Assembly (NCBI RefSeq): GCF_021353235.1
Contig: NZ_JAJTWT010000001.1
Span: 186,001-250,000 of the forward strand
Length of the DNA stretch: 64,000 bases
Direction: 5' to 3'
Origin: Pelomonas caseinilytica
Lineage (GTDB): Bacteria; Pseudomonadota; Gammaproteobacteria; Burkholderiales; Burkholderiaceae_C
Position 1 is the stretch's first letter. Each line of letters begins with the position of its first letter. Below, piece by piece: positions 53,268 to 62,702 of this stretch. A program made the position numbers and the translations under genes. A model generated the notes under the pieces. The model saw only the letters and a list, made by a program, of their open reading frames with translations, was not told where the DNA came from and ran no database searches.

Positions 53268-54356
53268 ATGAGTTCCGGCGCCCTGCAGATCCTCGCCGGC
53301 CCGGCCGCCCGCGCGCGCCTGGCCGAGCGCGGCCTGCGGGCCGAGGACGTCGGCCTCGTGCCCGCCGCGGCCGGCGGCCCCAAGGGCCTGATCCTCAACG
53401 GCCTGGACCGCTTCGTCTTCGGCGACTGGCTGCCCCGCGGCCAGCAAACCGTCCATCTCGTCGGCGCCAGCATCGGCGCCTGGCGCATGGCGACGGCCGC
53501 CCTCGCCCACCGCGACGTCGCTGAGGCCTTCGACGCCATGGCCGAGGCCTACGTCACGCAGGAATACGACGTGCTGCCCGGCGAGAAGCGCCCGCGGCCC
53601 GAGGGCGTGAGCCGGCGCTTCGGCGAGATCCTGGCCGCCATCTTCGAGGGCCGGGAGGCCGACGTGCTGTCGCACCCGCGCCTGCGCCTGCACGTCGTCA
53701 CCTCGCGCGGGCGGGCCGGCCTGCTGGCGCGCGAGGGGCGGCTGCGCACGCCGCTGGGCTACCTGGGCGCCTTCGCGGCCAATGCGGTGTCGCGCCCGCT
53801 GCTCGGACGCTTCCTGGAGCGTGTGGTGTTCTCCGATCCGCGCGACCGCCTGCCGCTCAGGCTCAACGACTTCACCAGCCGCGAGGTCCATCTGTCGCGC
53901 GCCAACCTGCGCGCCGCCCTGCTGGCGAGCTGCTCCATCCCGTTCTGGCTGCAGGCCCAGCACGACCTGCCCGGCGCCCCGCGCGGCGCCTACTGGGACG
54001 GTGGCATCACCGACTACCACCTCCACCTCGACTACCGCGCCTTGCAGGCCTCGGGCCACCCGCTGGTGCTCTACCCGCACTTCCAGCGCCAGGTCGTGCC
54101 CGGCTGGCTCGACAAAGCGCTCAAGCACCGCCACCGCTCGACCGCCTTCCTCGACAACGTCGTGCTGCTGTGCCCGTCGCCGCAATGGATCGCCAGCCTG
54201 CCGGGCGCCAAGTTGCCGGACCGCAACGACTTCATGGCCCTGGAGCCGCAGGAGCGCCGCCGCCGCTGGCGCGTGGCCGTGGCCGAGAGCCAGCGGCTGG
54301 CCGACGAATTCGCGGCGTTGACCGCGCGCGACACCCTCCACGCGCTGCCCCTTTAG
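53268..54356 (+). CDS. Patatin-like phospholipase family protein
   Basis: 362 residues. The oxyanion-type segment PAAAGGPKGLILNGLD, the nucleophile elbow GASIGAW (GxSxG) and the catalytic Asp in WDGGITDYHLHLDY form the patatin Ser-Asp dyad. No signal peptide, so it is probably cytoplasmic or peripheral. Substrate unknown. The stop codon overlaps a possible -10 box for the thrS leader. Confidence 0.88.
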   Translation: MSSGALQILAGPAARARLAERGLRAEDVGLVPAAAGGPKGLILNGLDRFVFGDWLPRGQQTVHLVGASIGAWRMATAALAHRDVAEAFDAMAEAYVTQEYDVLPGEKRPRPEGVSRRFGEILAAIFEGREADVLSHPRLRLHVVTSRGRAGLLAREGRLRTPLGYLGAFAANAVSRPLLGRFLERVVFSDPRDRLPLRLNDFTSREVHLSRANLRAALLASCSIPFWLQAQHDLPGAPRGAYWDGGITDYHLHLDYRALQASGHPLVLYPHFQRQVVPGWLDKALKHRHRSTAFLDNVVLLCPSPQWIASLPGAKLPDRNDFMALEPQERRRRWRVAVAESQRLADEFAALTARDTLHALPL

Positions 54357-54359
54357 AAT
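54354..54359 (+). promoter_or_regulatory. Possible -10 box for the thrS leader transcript
   Basis: TAGAAT overlaps the patatin stop codon. A start site about 7 bases later would give a short 5' end before the leader peptide at 54403, as expected for an attenuator. No good -35 box lies at 17 bp; TTGACC at 54318 is too far. Weak support. Confidence 0.25.
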
Positions 54360-54402
54360 GCCGGCTCCCTCCCCTCACAAGAGCGAGAAAGGCACCCTGG
54401 TT

Positions 54403-54441
54403 ATGACACCGCGAACTACGACCACCTTCACCGGTACCTAG
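54403..54441 (+). CDS. Threonine-rich leader peptide of thrS
   Basis: A 12-residue frame, [12 protein letters not shown], then TAG. Seven of 12 residues are Thr, and all four Thr codons are used (ACA, ACT, ACG and four ACC). AAAGG lies 10 bases before the ATG. A terminator follows 45 bases after the stop and thrS 95 bases after it. The Thr codons would make ribosomes stall when charged tRNA-Thr is scarce. It is too small to be found by length-based gene callers. Confidence 0.85.
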   Translation: MTPRTTTTFTGT

Positions 54442-54444
54442 TCG

Positions 54445-54495
54445 GCCGCGGCTCGTCACGCCAGTCCCTTTCGGACTTCACCAATCAAGCGCGGC
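54445..54495 (+). promoter_or_regulatory. Antiterminator pairing region of the thrS attenuator
   Basis: GCCGCG (54445-54450), just after the leader stop codon, can pair with CGCGGC (54490-54495), which is the 5' arm of the terminator. Between them a small hairpin AGTCC/GGACT (54463-54467 with 54473-54477) brings the two closer. A ribosome at the leader stop codon would cover 54445-54450 and let the terminator form; one stalled earlier at Thr codons would leave it free. Confidence 0.65.
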
Positions 54496-54514
54496 AAGTG
54501 GCCGCGCTTTTTTG
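54487..54514 (+). terminator. Attenuator terminator before thrS
   Basis: Stem AAGCGCGGC (54487-54495) with GCCGCGCTT (54501-54509), loop AAGTG, followed by a run of T. It ends 23 bases before the thrS start codon and must be bypassed for thrS expression, so it is a regulated rather than an end-of-operon terminator. Confidence 0.88.
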
Positions 54515-54536
54515 TTTGTCGCTCTCGGAGCACCCC

Positions 54537-56444
54537 ATGATTTCCATCCAACTTCCCGACGGCTCGCGCCGTGAATACCCGGCGCCGCTCACGGTGGGCG
54601 ACGTCGCCGCCAGCATCGGAGCCGGCCTGGCCAAGGCGGCCCTGGGCGGCAAGGTCGACGGCAAGCTCGTCGATCTCGGCCACCGCATCGACCACGACGC
54701 CAGCCTCGCCATCGTCACCGACAAGGACGCCGACGGCCTGGACCTGATCCGCCACTCGACGGCCCACCTGCTGGCCTACGCCGTCAAGGAGCTCTATCCC
54801 GACGCCCAGGTCACCATCGGCCCGGTCATCGAGAACGGCTTCTATTACGACTTCTCCTACAAGCGCCCCTTCACGCCCGAGGACCTGGCCGCCATCGAGG
54901 CCAAGATGCACGAGCTCGCGAAGAAGGACGAGAAGGTCGAGCGGCGCGTGCTGCCGCGCGACGAGGCCGTCAGCTACTTCAAGGGCCTGGGCGAGGCCTA
55001 CAAGGCCGAGATCATCGGCAGCATCCCGAGCAACGAGGACGTGAGCCTGTACCGCGAAGGCGCCTTCGAGGATCTCTGCCGCGGCCCCCACGTGCCGTCC
55101 ACGGGCAAGCTCAAGCACTTCAAGCTGATGAAGGTGGCCGGCGCCTACTGGCGCGGCGACCACCGCAACGAGATGCTGCAACGCATCTACGGCACGGCCT
55201 GGGCGACCAAGGACGACCTGCAGAAGTACCTGACGATGCTGGAGGAGGCCGAGAAGCGCGACCACCGGCGGCTCGGCAAGGAACTCGACCTCTTCCACAT
55301 CGACGAGCACGCTCCGGGCGTGGTCTTCTGGCATCCCAAGGGCTGGACGGTGTGGCAGGAGGTGGAGCAGTACATGCGCCGCGTCTACCGCGACAACGGC
55401 TACCAGGAGGTCAAGGGCCCGCAGCTGCTCGACAAGACGCTGTGGGAGGCCACGGGCCACTGGGACAAGTACCGCGAGAACATGTTCACGACGGAGTCGG
55501 AGAAGCGCGACTACGCGCTCAAGCCGATGAACTGCCCGGGCCACATCCTGATCTTCAAGCACGGCGTCAAGAGCTACCGCGACCTGCCGCTGCGCTACGG
55601 CGAGTTCGGCCAGTGCCACCGCAACGAGCCCACGGGCGGGCTGCACGGCATCATGCGCGTGCGCGGCTTCACGCAGGACGACGGGCACATCTTCTGCACG
55701 GAAGACCAGATCCTGCCGGAATGCGTGGCCTACACGGCCCTGCTGCAGAAGGTCTACCAGGACTTCGGCTTCACCGACATCATCTACAAGGTGGCGACGC
55801 GCCCGGACGCCCGCATCGGCTCGGACGAGATCTGGGACAAGGCCGAGCACGCCCTGATGGAAAGCCTGCGCGCCTCGGGCGTGGACTTCGAGATCGCCCC
55901 TGGCGACGGCGCCTTCTACGGCCCGAAGATCGAATACACGCTCAAGGACGCCCTCGGCCGCCAGTGGCAGTGCGGCACGATGCAGGTCGATTTCTCCATG
56001 CCGGGGCGGCTGGGCGCCGAGTTCGTCGACGAGGACGGCCAGCACAAGAACCCCGTGATGCTGCACCGGGCCATCGTCGGCAGCCTGGAGCGCTTCATCG
56101 GCATCCTCATCGAACAGCACGCCGGCGCCCTGCCCGTCTGGCTGGCGCCAACGCAGGTCGTCGTCGCCAATATCACGGACGCCCAGGCGGATTACGTGTC
56201 TGAAATTGTGAAATCGCTGCAAAAACAAGGGCTTAGGGCCCAGGCCGATTTGCGCAACGAGAAAATCACCTATAAAATCCGCCAGCATTCCATGCAAAAG
56301 CTGCCGTACATCCTCGTCGTGGGTGACAAGGAAAAGGCGAATGGCAGCGTTGCGGTCCGCGCCCGTGGCAACCAGGATCTCGGCGTGATGCCTCTGCAGG
56401 ACTTCCTCGATCGGATCTCCGCGGACATCACCAACAAGGTCTGA
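54537..56444 (+). CDS. thrS: Threonine--tRNA ligase
   Basis: 635 residues from ATG at 54537. Domains in order: TGS ([20 protein letters not shown]), the second editing domain with [16 protein letters not shown], the class II catalytic core with [20 protein letters not shown] and [14 protein letters not shown], and the anticodon-binding domain ending [19 protein letters not shown]. It charges tRNA-Thr in the cytoplasm. Expression is probably controlled by the Thr leader and terminator upstream. infC follows after 68 bp. Confidence 0.97.
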   Translation: MISIQLPDGSRREYPAPLTVGDVAASIGAGLAKAALGGKVDGKLVDLGHRIDHDASLAIVTDKDADGLDLIRHSTAHLLAYAVKELYPDAQVTIGPVIENGFYYDFSYKRPFTPEDLAAIEAKMHELAKKDEKVERRVLPRDEAVSYFKGLGEAYKAEIIGSIPSNEDVSLYREGAFEDLCRGPHVPSTGKLKHFKLMKVAGAYWRGDHRNEMLQRIYGTAWATKDDLQKYLTMLEEAEKRDHRRLGKELDLFHIDEHAPGVVFWHPKGWTVWQEVEQYMRRVYRDNGYQEVKGPQLLDKTLWEATGHWDKYRENMFTTESEKRDYALKPMNCPGHILIFKHGVKSYRDLPLRYGEFGQCHRNEPTGGLHGIMRVRGFTQDDGHIFCTEDQILPECVAYTALLQKVYQDFGFTDIIYKVATRPDARIGSDEIWDKAEHALMESLRASGVDFEIAPGDGAFYGPKIEYTLKDALGRQWQCGTMQVDFSMPGRLGAEFVDEDGQHKNPVMLHRAIVGSLERFIGILIEQHAGALPVWLAPTQVVVANITDAQADYVSEIVKSLQKQGLRAQADLRNEKITYKIRQHSMQKLPYILVVGDKEKANGSVAVRARGNQDLGVMPLQDFLDRISADITNKV

Positions 56445-56512
56445 AGGCCACCAGGGCGCGATTTGTTTTGTTTGGGCCCTCTTCGCCTGGGGCCCGCTGA
56501 AAGGTCCACACC

Positions 56513-57058
56513 ATCGCTACGTTTGCCGACCGTCGTGCGATTCCGGAGCGCAAGCACCGGTTGAACCGCGAAATCATGGCTCCCGAAGTCCGCCTGAACG
56601 GCCCCGAGAACGAACCCATCGGGATCGTCAGCATCCAGGAGGCCCTGCGAATGGCGGGCGACCTGGACGTGGACCTGGTCGAGATCTCCGCCACCGCCAA
56701 TCCACCGGTCTGCCGGCTGATGGACTACGGCAAGTTCAAGTACCAAGAGCAAAAGCGCGCCGCCGAAGCCAAGGCCAAGCAGAAGATCATCGAAATCAAG
56801 GAAGTGAAGTTCCGCCCCGGCACCGACGAGGGCGACTACCTGATCAAGATGCGCAATCTGCGCCGCTTCATCGCCGAAGACGGCGACAAGGGCAAGGTGA
56901 CGCTGCGCTTCCGGGGCCGCGAGATCACCCACCAGGAAATCGGCATGCGCCTCCTGGAACGGATCCGCGACGAACTGGCCGACGTGGCGGTGGTCGAGAA
57001 CATGCCGAAGCTCGAGGGCCGCCAGATGATCATGGTGCTGGCCCCCAAGAAGCGGTAA
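56513..57058 (+). CDS. infC: Translation initiation factor IF-3
   Basis: 181 residues. The most likely start is the ATC at 56513, giving (M)[19 protein letters not shown] and then [10 protein letters not shown]; this matches the usual IF-3 length and N-terminus, and AAGG lies about nine bases upstream. The ATG at 56567 or TTG at 56561 would remove most of the N-terminal segment. Later motifs include [20 protein letters not shown] and [17 protein letters not shown] rare start codon is the known basis of IF-3 autoregulation (ATT in E. coli). Confidence 0.9.
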   Translation: MATFADRRAIPERKHRLNREIMAPEVRLNGPENEPIGIVSIQEALRMAGDLDVDLVEISATANPPVCRLMDYGKFKYQEQKRAAEAKAKQKIIEIKEVKFRPGTDEGDYLIKMRNLRRFIAEDGDKGKVTLRFRGREITHQEIGMRLLERIRDELADVAVVENMPKLEGRQMIMVLAPKKR

Positions 57059-57074
57059 GCGTCTTTTGAAGTTA

Positions 57075-57147
57075 GACCGGCGGGTTTGGTCGCCGGCCGG
57101 TCCACAAGTCTCCTGAGGCCAACAAGCATGCCGGGCTCTTCCGGCAT
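57075..57147 (+). promoter_or_regulatory. Two hairpins in the infC-rpmI spacer (possible L20 operator)
   Basis: GACCGGC (57075-57081) pairs with GCCGGTC (57096-57102), and ATGCCGG (57128-57134) pairs with CCGGCAT (57141-57147). In E. coli and firmicutes the rpmI-rplT mRNA leader binds L20 for autoregulation; these stems could play that part, but no L20-site consensus could be tested. Confidence 0.3.
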
Positions 57148-57179
57148 CGCCCCAGGGACACCTTAGAAGGAGCATCAAC

Positions 57180-57383
57180 ATGCCCAAAATGAAGACCAAG
57201 AGCAGCGCGAAAAAGCGTTTTCGCGTTCGTCCGGGTGGCACCGTCAAGCGCGGTCAGGCGTTCAAGCGCCACATCCTGACCAAGAAAACCACGAAGAACA
57301 AGCGTCAGCTTCGCGGCGCCGTGACCGTGCACGAGACCAACATGGGCCACATGGCCCAGATGTTGCCGTTCGCCGGCCTGTAA
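57180..57383 (+). CDS. rpmI: 50S ribosomal protein L35
   Basis: 67 residues, [20 protein letters not shown] at the start, very basic, and ending [18 protein letters not shown] lies eight bases upstream of the ATG. Part of the large ribosomal subunit. Classic infC-rpmI-rplT order. Confidence 0.97.
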   Translation: MPKMKTKSSAKKRFRVRPGGTVKRGQAFKRHILTKKTTKNKRQLRGAVTVHETNMGHMAQMLPFAGL

Positions 57384-57409
57384 TCCACCAAGACTAGAAG
57401 GAGAAACAC

Positions 57410-57766
57410 ATGCCTCGCGTCAAACGTGGTGTTACCGCTCGCGCCCGTCACAAGAAGGTCCTGGCCCTGGCCAAGGGCTTCCGCGGTCGTCGTAAGAACG
57501 TCTTCCGCATCGCCAAGCAGGCGGTGATGAAGGCGGGCCAATACGCCTACCGTGACCGCCGCACCAAGAAGCGCGTCTTCCGTCAGCTCTGGATTGCCCG
57601 TATCAATGCCGCCTCGCGCGGCCTGGGGCTGTCCTACAGCAAGTTCGTGGCGGGTCTGAAGAAGGCCCAGATCGAGATCGACCGCAAGGTCCTCGCCGAT
57701 CTGGCCGTCAATGACCCGGCTGGTTTTGCCAGCATCTTCGCCAAGGTGAAGGCCGCGCTCGCCTGA
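57410..57766 (+). CDS. rplT: 50S ribosomal protein L20
   Basis: 118 residues, starting [20 protein letters not shown], with the conserved [20 protein letters not shown]. It binds 23S rRNA early in assembly and represses its own operon in other bacteria. AGAAGGAG precedes the start. A strong terminator follows 42 bp after the stop. Confidence 0.97.
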   Translation: MPRVKRGVTARARHKKVLALAKGFRGRRKNVFRIAKQAVMKAGQYAYRDRRTKKRVFRQLWIARINAASRGLGLSYSKFVAGLKKAQIEIDRKVLADLAVNDPAGFASIFAKVKAALA

Positions 57767-57807
57767 TTGCGACCCGCTCCGGCTCACACCGGAGCACGCA
57801 ACTTTTG

Positions 57808-57837
57808 AGGGCCGGCCCACTGGGTCGGCCCTTTTTC
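57808..57837 (+). terminator. Rho-independent terminator after rplT
   Basis: Eleven-pair stem AGGGCCGGCCC/GGGTCGGCCCT (one G-T pair) with loop ACT, then TTTTT. It separates infC-rpmI-rplT from pheST-ihfA. I looked for a Phe-rich leader peptide (pheM type) around it and found none. Confidence 0.88.
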
Positions 57838-57848
57838 ATTCGCGAAAT

Positions 57849-57924
57849 GCAACCACAGAGGCACGGAGGCACAGAGGAATTCAGAGGACGTGTTCTCTCT
57901 GTGTCTCCGTGCCTCTGTGGTTGC
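57849..57924. repeat. CACAGAGG palindromic repeat, copy 2
   Basis: Arms 57849-57876 and 57897-57924 are complementary with one mismatch; each has three CACAGAGG-type units (one reads CACGGAGG). The loop of 20 nt differs from copy 1. It lies directly between the rplT terminator and pheS, again just upstream of a gene start. Copy 1 is at 17310-17379. Confidence 0.85.
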
Positions 57925-57943
57925 GTTTTTCTTGCCTGTCCGC

Positions 57944-58987
57944 ATGACTGATCTCGAAAACCTGTTGCAAGCGGCCCGAGCCGACTTTGCCGCCGCCCCC
58001 ACGCCCGCCGAACTGGAAAACGCCAAGGCCCGCTTCCTTGGCAAGTCCGGCCGCGTGACCGAACTGATGAAGGGCCTTTCCGCCCTCAGCATCGAGGAGA
58101 AGAAGACCCGCGGCGCCGAGATCAACCAGTGCAAGGTCGCCATCGAGGCGGCGCTGACCGCCCGCCGCGAGGCCCTGGCTGCCGCCGAGCTCGAGAAGCA
58201 GCTCAAGGCCGAGGCGCTGGACGTCACCCTGCCCGGCCGCCGGCGCGGCACCGGCGGCCTGCACCCCATCACGCGCGCCATGGAGCGCATCGAGGCCATC
58301 TTCGGCTCCATGGGCTTCGACGTGGCCGACGGCCCCGAGATCGAGACCGACTGGTACAGCTTCTCGGCGCTGAACAACCCCGAGAACCACCCGGCCCGCT
58401 CGATGCAGGACACCTTCTACGTCGACATGAAGGACGAGAACGGCGCCTGGCTCAACCTGCGCCCGCACACCAGCCCGATGCAGATCCGCTACGCGCAGGC
58501 CCACGCCAAGCGCTACGCGGGGCAGGACCACATGCCCGAGATCCGCGTCATCGCGCCGGGCCGCACTTACCGCGTGGACAGCGACGCCACGCACTCGCCC
58601 ATGTTCCACCAGGTCGAAGGCCTGTGGGTGGGCGAGAACATCTCCTTCAAGGACCTGAAGGCGGTCTACCTCAACTTCATCACCGCCTTCTTCGAGACCG
58701 ACCAGCTGCAGCTGCGCTTTCGCCCCAGCTACTTCCCCTTCACCGAGCCCAGCGCCGAAATCGACATCATGTTCGAGAGCGGCCCGCTCAAGGGCCGCTG
58801 GCTGGAGGTGTCCGGCTCGGGCCAGGTCCATCCGCAGGTCATCCGCAACATGGGCCTCGATCCCGAGCGCTACATCGGCTTCGCCTTCGGCTCGGGCATC
58901 GACCGCCTGGCCATGCTGCGCTACGGCGTCAACGACCTGCGCGCCTTCTTCGACGGCGACCTCCGCTTCCTCGCTCAGTTCAAGTAA
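57944..58987 (+). CDS. pheS: Phenylalanine--tRNA ligase alpha subunit
   Basis: 347 residues from ATG at 57944. N-terminal coiled coil, then [20 protein letters not shown], motif 2 region [11 protein letters not shown] and [20 protein letters not shown], and the motif 3 [20 protein letters not shown]. It forms the heterotetramer with PheT. pheT starts 10 bp downstream. The palindromic repeat just upstream lies in the 5' leader. Confidence 0.97.
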   Translation: MTDLENLLQAARADFAAAPTPAELENAKARFLGKSGRVTELMKGLSALSIEEKKTRGAEINQCKVAIEAALTARREALAAAELEKQLKAEALDVTLPGRRRGTGGLHPITRAMERIEAIFGSMGFDVADGPEIETDWYSFSALNNPENHPARSMQDTFYVDMKDENGAWLNLRPHTSPMQIRYAQAHAKRYAGQDHMPEIRVIAPGRTYRVDSDATHSPMFHQVEGLWVGENISFKDLKAVYLNFITAFFETDQLQLRFRPSYFPFTEPSAEIDIMFESGPLKGRWLEVSGSGQVHPQVIRNMGLDPERYIGFAFGSGIDRLAMLRYGVNDLRAFFDGDLRFLAQFK

Positions 58988-58997
58988 ACCGACCGTT

Positions 58998-61427
58998 ATG
59001 CAATTCCCCGAGTCCTGGCTGCGCGAGTTCTGCAATCCGCCGCTCAACACCACGCAGCTCGCCGAACTGCTGACCATGTCCGGCATGGAGGTGGAGGAGC
59101 TGCGCCCCGTCGCGCCGCCCTTCCACGGCATCGTCGTCGCCGAGATCCTCGAAGCCCAGCAGCACCCCAACGCCGACAAGCTGCGCGTCTGCAAGGTCGA
59201 TGCCGGTGGTGCAGAGCCGCTGCAGATCGTCTGCGGCGCGCCCAATGCCCGCGCCGGCATCAAGGTGCCGCTGGCCACCGTCGGCGCCGAGCTACCCCCG
59301 GGGGAGGACGGCAAGGCCTTCAAGATCGGCGTGGGCAAGCTGCGCGGCGTGGAGAGCTACGGCATGCTGTGCTCGGCCCGCGAACTCAAGCTCAGCGAAG
59401 ACCATGGCGGCCTGCTGGAACTGGCATCCGATGCGCCCGTCGGCCAGGACATCCGCAAGCACCTGAACCTCGACGACACCCTCTTCACGCTCAAGCTCAC
59501 GCCCAACCTCGGCCACTGCCTGAGCGTCTACGGCGTCGCCCGCGAGGTCGCCGCACTGACCGGCTCGCCGCTGCTCCAGGCCGGCTTCCCGCCCGTCAAG
59601 CCCACCATCGACGACAGGCTGCCCGTGCGCATCGAGGCCACCGACCTCTGCGGCCGTTTCTCGGGCCGCGTCGTCAAGGGCATCGACACCAAGGCCAGCA
59701 CGCCGGCCTGGATGGTCCAGCGCCTGGAGCGCTGCGGCCAGCGGCCGGTCACGGCCCTCGTCGACATCTCCAACTACGTGATGTTCGAGTACGGCCGCCC
59801 CTCGCACATCTTCGACCTCGACAAGATCAGCGGCGAGCTGGTCGTTCGCTGGGGCCGCGCGGGTGAGCAGCTCAAGCTTCTCAACGGCAACACCATCACC
59901 GTGGACGAGAAGGTCGGCGTCATTGCCGATGCCCGCGAGGTCGAGTCCCTGGCCGGCATCATGGGCGGCGACCACACCGCCGTGTCCGACGACACCAAGA
60001 ACGTCTACGTCGAGGCCGCCTTCTGGTGGCCCGAGGCCGTCATGGGCCGGGGCCGGCGCTACAACTTCTCGACCGACGCCGGCCACCGCTTCGAGCGCGG
60101 CGTCGACCCGGCGCAGACGGTGGAGCACATCGAGCGCATCACCCAGCTCATCGTCGACATCTGCGGCACGCCCGACACCCGCGTCGGCCCGATGGACGAC
60201 CAGTCGCCCAACGTCCCCGTGCGCCAGCCCGTCGCGCTGCGCGTGGCACGCGCCGCCAAGGTCATCGGCATGCCCGTCACCCAGGCGGACTGCGAGCGCG
60301 TCTTCACGCGGCTGGGCCTGCCCTTCACGGCTGCTGACGGCGTGATCACGGTGACGCCGCCGAGCTGGCGCTTCGACCTGCAGATCGAGGAAGACCTGAT
60401 CGAGGAAGTCATCCGCGTGATGGGCTACCCGACACTGCCGTCGACCGCGCCGCTGGCCCCCATCGTCGGCCGTGTGCGTTCGGAAAGCCGCCAGTCGGCC
60501 CACGCCCTGCGCCGCGCCGTGGCCGCCCGGGACTATTTCGAGACCATCAACTTCAGCTTCGTCGAGGAGCGCTGGGAGCGCGAACTGGCGGGCGAGGCCG
60601 ATCCCATCAAGCTGCTCAACCCCATCGCCGCGCCTTTGTCGGTGATGCGCACCAGCCTGATCGGCAGCCTCGTCCAGGTGCTGCGCCACAACCAGGCCCG
60701 TCGCGCGACGCGGGTGCGCGTCTTCGAGCTGGGCCGGGTGTTCAAGCGCGACACGGCCGTGGCGAACGGCCCGCTGTCCGTCGCCGGCATCGAGCAGCCC
60801 TTGCGCCTGGGCGGCCTCGCCTGGGGCCCGGCCGACACGCAGCAGTGGAGCCAGAAAGACCGCGCGGTCGATTTCTTCGACGTGAAGGGCGACCTCGAAG
60901 CCCTGTTCGCGCCGCAGACGCTGGTCTTCGAAGCCGCCGAACACCCTGCCCTCCACCCCGGCCGCAGCGCGCGCGTGAAGCTCGACGGCCAGGCCATCGG
61001 CATCGTCGGCGAACTGCATCCCCGCTGGCGCCAGGCCTACGAGATCAGCGGCGGCGCGCCCGTCGTCTTCGAGCTGGACCTCGACGCCGCACTGGGCCGC
61101 AGCCTGCCGCACGGCCAGCCCCTGCCGCGCCAGCAGGCCGCTCAGCGCGACCTGGCCCTGGTGGTCAAGGACGGCGTCAGCCACGACGCGTTGATCGGCG
61201 TCATCCAGACCGCGGGCGGCGCCCTGCTGCGCTCGGCGCGACTGTTCGACGTCTTCAAGCCGGCCGCCGGAACCAGCACCGACCTGCAGCCCGACGAGCG
61301 CTCGCTGGCCGTGCGGCTGGAACTGCTCGACGACGAGGCCACGCTGACCGACGAACGCATCGAAGCCGCCGTGGCAGGCATCGTCGCCGCGGCGGCAAGC
61401 CAGCTCGGCGCGCGGCTGCGCGGCTGA
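58998..61427 (+). CDS. pheT: Phenylalanine--tRNA ligase beta subunit
   Basis: 809 residues. Begins [20 protein letters not shown]; tRNA-binding domain with [17 protein letters not shown]3/B4 editing region with [21 protein letters not shown]5 domain, and a C-terminal anticodon-binding FDX-ACB domain ([20 protein letters not shown]). Standard length. It edits and binds tRNA-Phe with PheS. Confidence 0.97.
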   Translation: MQFPESWLREFCNPPLNTTQLAELLTMSGMEVEELRPVAPPFHGIVVAEILEAQQHPNADKLRVCKVDAGGAEPLQIVCGAPNARAGIKVPLATVGAELPPGEDGKAFKIGVGKLRGVESYGMLCSARELKLSEDHGGLLELASDAPVGQDIRKHLNLDDTLFTLKLTPNLGHCLSVYGVAREVAALTGSPLLQAGFPPVKPTIDDRLPVRIEATDLCGRFSGRVVKGIDTKASTPAWMVQRLERCGQRPVTALVDISNYVMFEYGRPSHIFDLDKISGELVVRWGRAGEQLKLLNGNTITVDEKVGVIADAREVESLAGIMGGDHTAVSDDTKNVYVEAAFWWPEAVMGRGRRYNFSTDAGHRFERGVDPAQTVEHIERITQLIVDICGTPDTRVGPMDDQSPNVPVRQPVALRVARAAKVIGMPVTQADCERVFTRLGLPFTAADGVITVTPPSWRFDLQIEEDLIEEVIRVMGYPTLPSTAPLAPIVGRVRSESRQSAHALRRAVAARDYFETINFSFVEERWERELAGEADPIKLLNPIAAPLSVMRTSLIGSLVQVLRHNQARRATRVRVFELGRVFKRDTAVANGPLSVAGIEQPLRLGGLAWGPADTQQWSQKDRAVDFFDVKGDLEALFAPQTLVFEAAEHPALHPGRSARVKLDGQAIGIVGELHPRWRQAYEISGGAPVVFELDLDAALGRSLPHGQPLPRQQAAQRDLALVVKDGVSHDALIGVIQTAGGALLRSARLFDVFKPAAGTSTDLQPDERSLAVRLELLDDEATLTDERIEAAVAGIVAAAASQLGARLRG

Positions 61428-61453
61428 CCCCAGTCGGAGGAGGAACACAAACC

Positions 61454-61822
61454 ATGGACGCGAACGACGTCAAGAAAGAGGCCCCGGCGGTCGTCATCGG
61501 CAGCCTGGAAACGCCCACCCTTACCAAGGCGGAACTGGCCGAGCTCCTGTTCGACAAACTCGGCCTGAACAAGCGCGAGTCCAAGGACATGGTCGAAGCC
61601 TTCTTCGACATCCTGCACGACAGCCTCGTGAAGGGCCAGGACGTGAAGCTCTCCGGCTTCGGCAACTTCAACATCCGCCGCAAGGCCCCCCGCCCGGGCC
61701 GCAATCCGCGCACCGGCGAGTCCATTCCCATCAAGGCCCGCAACGTCGTGACTTTTCACGCCAGCCACAAACTCAAGGGGTTGGTGCAGGGCGATGCGCC
61801 CACCGGCGAAGACTTCGAGTAG
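61454..61822 (+). CDS. ihfA: Integration host factor subunit alpha
   Basis: 122 residues from ATG at 61454, somewhat longer than E. coli IHF-alpha because of extra residues at both ends (an N-terminal [16 protein letters not shown] part and a C-terminal [10 protein letters not shown] tail). Core: [40 protein letters not shown] and [20 protein letters not shown]. It bends DNA as a heterodimer with IHF-beta. It follows pheT as in most proteobacteria; GGAGGAGG lies upstream. Confidence 0.95.
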   Translation: MDANDVKKEAPAVVIGSLETPTLTKAELAELLFDKLGLNKRESKDMVEAFFDILHDSLVKGQDVKLSGFGNFNIRRKAPRPGRNPRTGESIPIKARNVVTFHASHKLKGLVQGDAPTGEDFE

Positions 61823-61857
61823 AGTCTGCCCTCCCCTCTCGAACTCCTTGATTCGCA

Positions 61858-62385
61858 ATGGAAAAGGCGCTTCCCGCCATCCCCGCCAAACGCTACTTCA
61901 CGATCGGTGAAGTGAGCGAGCTGTGCGGCGTGAAGCCCTACGTGCTGCGCTACTGGGAGCAGGAGTTCACCCAGCTCAAGCCCATGAAGCGGCGCGGCAA
62001 CCGCCGCTACTACCAGCACCACGAGGTGCTGCTCATCCGCCGCATCCGTGACCTGCTCTACGACCAGGGCTTCACGATCAGCGGCGCGCGCAACCAGCTC
62101 AGCGAAGGCCTGCCGCCATCGGCAGTGCAGAACTTCCGCGACGAGGCGGAAGCCGCCCAGGCCCTGGATGCCATGGACAGCAGCTTCGAGGCCGACGACG
62201 ACGCCGATGTTGCCGTCGAACTCGCCACCCTGCCCGTCTCCGCCCGGCCTGTGGCCTCGCACGCCCAACCGCTGAAGGCGGCCGAAGTCTCGCTGACCCT
62301 GCCGGTGCGTGTCGTCGAGCCCGTTACCTCGCTCGACCAGGTCCGCGCGGAGCTGCTGGCCATCCGCGCCAGTCTTCTTGGTTGA
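61858..62385 (+). CDS. MerR family transcriptional regulator
   Basis: 175 residues. The HTH starts FTIGEVSELCGVKPYVLRYW and continues FTQLKPMKRRGNRRYYQHHE, typical of the MerR protein that follows ihfA in betaproteobacteria. The C-terminal half is acidic and probably disordered or dimerising; no metal-binding cysteines are seen. Function unknown. The stop is 57 bp from tRNA-Pro. Confidence 0.9.
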   Translation: MEKALPAIPAKRYFTIGEVSELCGVKPYVLRYWEQEFTQLKPMKRRGNRRYYQHHEVLLIRRIRDLLYDQGFTISGARNQLSEGLPPSAVQNFRDEAEAAQALDAMDSSFEADDDADVAVELATLPVSARPVASHAQPLKAAEVSLTLPVRVVEPVTSLDQVRAELLAIRASLLG

Positions 62386-62424
62386 GCGGACGCTAAATTC
62401 GGTCCTGAGCGCCAAAAATTCGGT

Positions 62425-62430
62425 TATACT
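62425..62430 (+). promoter_or_regulatory. Possible -10 box for tRNA-Pro
   Basis: TATACT ends 12 bases before the tRNA 5' end, a good place for a tRNA promoter. The expected -35 region (around 62402) reads GTCCTG and is a poor match. Confidence 0.35.
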
Positions 62431-62441
62431 GCTTGGCTCAG

Positions 62442-62519
<78 letters not shown>

Positions 62520-62537
62520 TTTTTATTGAAGTAGATC

Positions 62538-62573
62538 AACGGGTTAGCAGCTCAGGCCGCTAACCCGTTTTTC
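62538..62573 (+). terminator. Rho-independent terminator after tRNA-Pro
   Basis: Perfect 11-bp stem AACGGGTTAGC (62538-62548) with GCTAACCCGTT (62559-62569), 10-nt loop, then a T-rich tail. It ends the tRNA transcript. The remaining 129 bp to the guaA stop codon show nothing recognisable. Confidence 0.88.
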
Positions 62574-62702
62574 CTTTGGACGCAGGTGCGTCATCCGATG
62601 CGCCGAGCCGGCGACAAGGAAAATTGTCCGTGCCGAGTTCCGGCACGCACGTCGGGACGGGCGCACCGCCTGCCCGCCCCGTTCGATACCGTCAGAGTGG
62701 AA

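Noticed and set aside
54403-54537. T-box riboswitch upstream of thrS
   Set aside because: The leader lacks a T-box sequence and specifier-loop architecture, T-boxes are typical of firmicutes, and a Thr-rich peptide explains the region better.
57767-57943. pheM-like leader peptide before pheS
   Set aside because: No short frame rich in Phe codons precedes a terminator; the FF in a frame near 57926 is a reading through the repeat and joins pheS itself.
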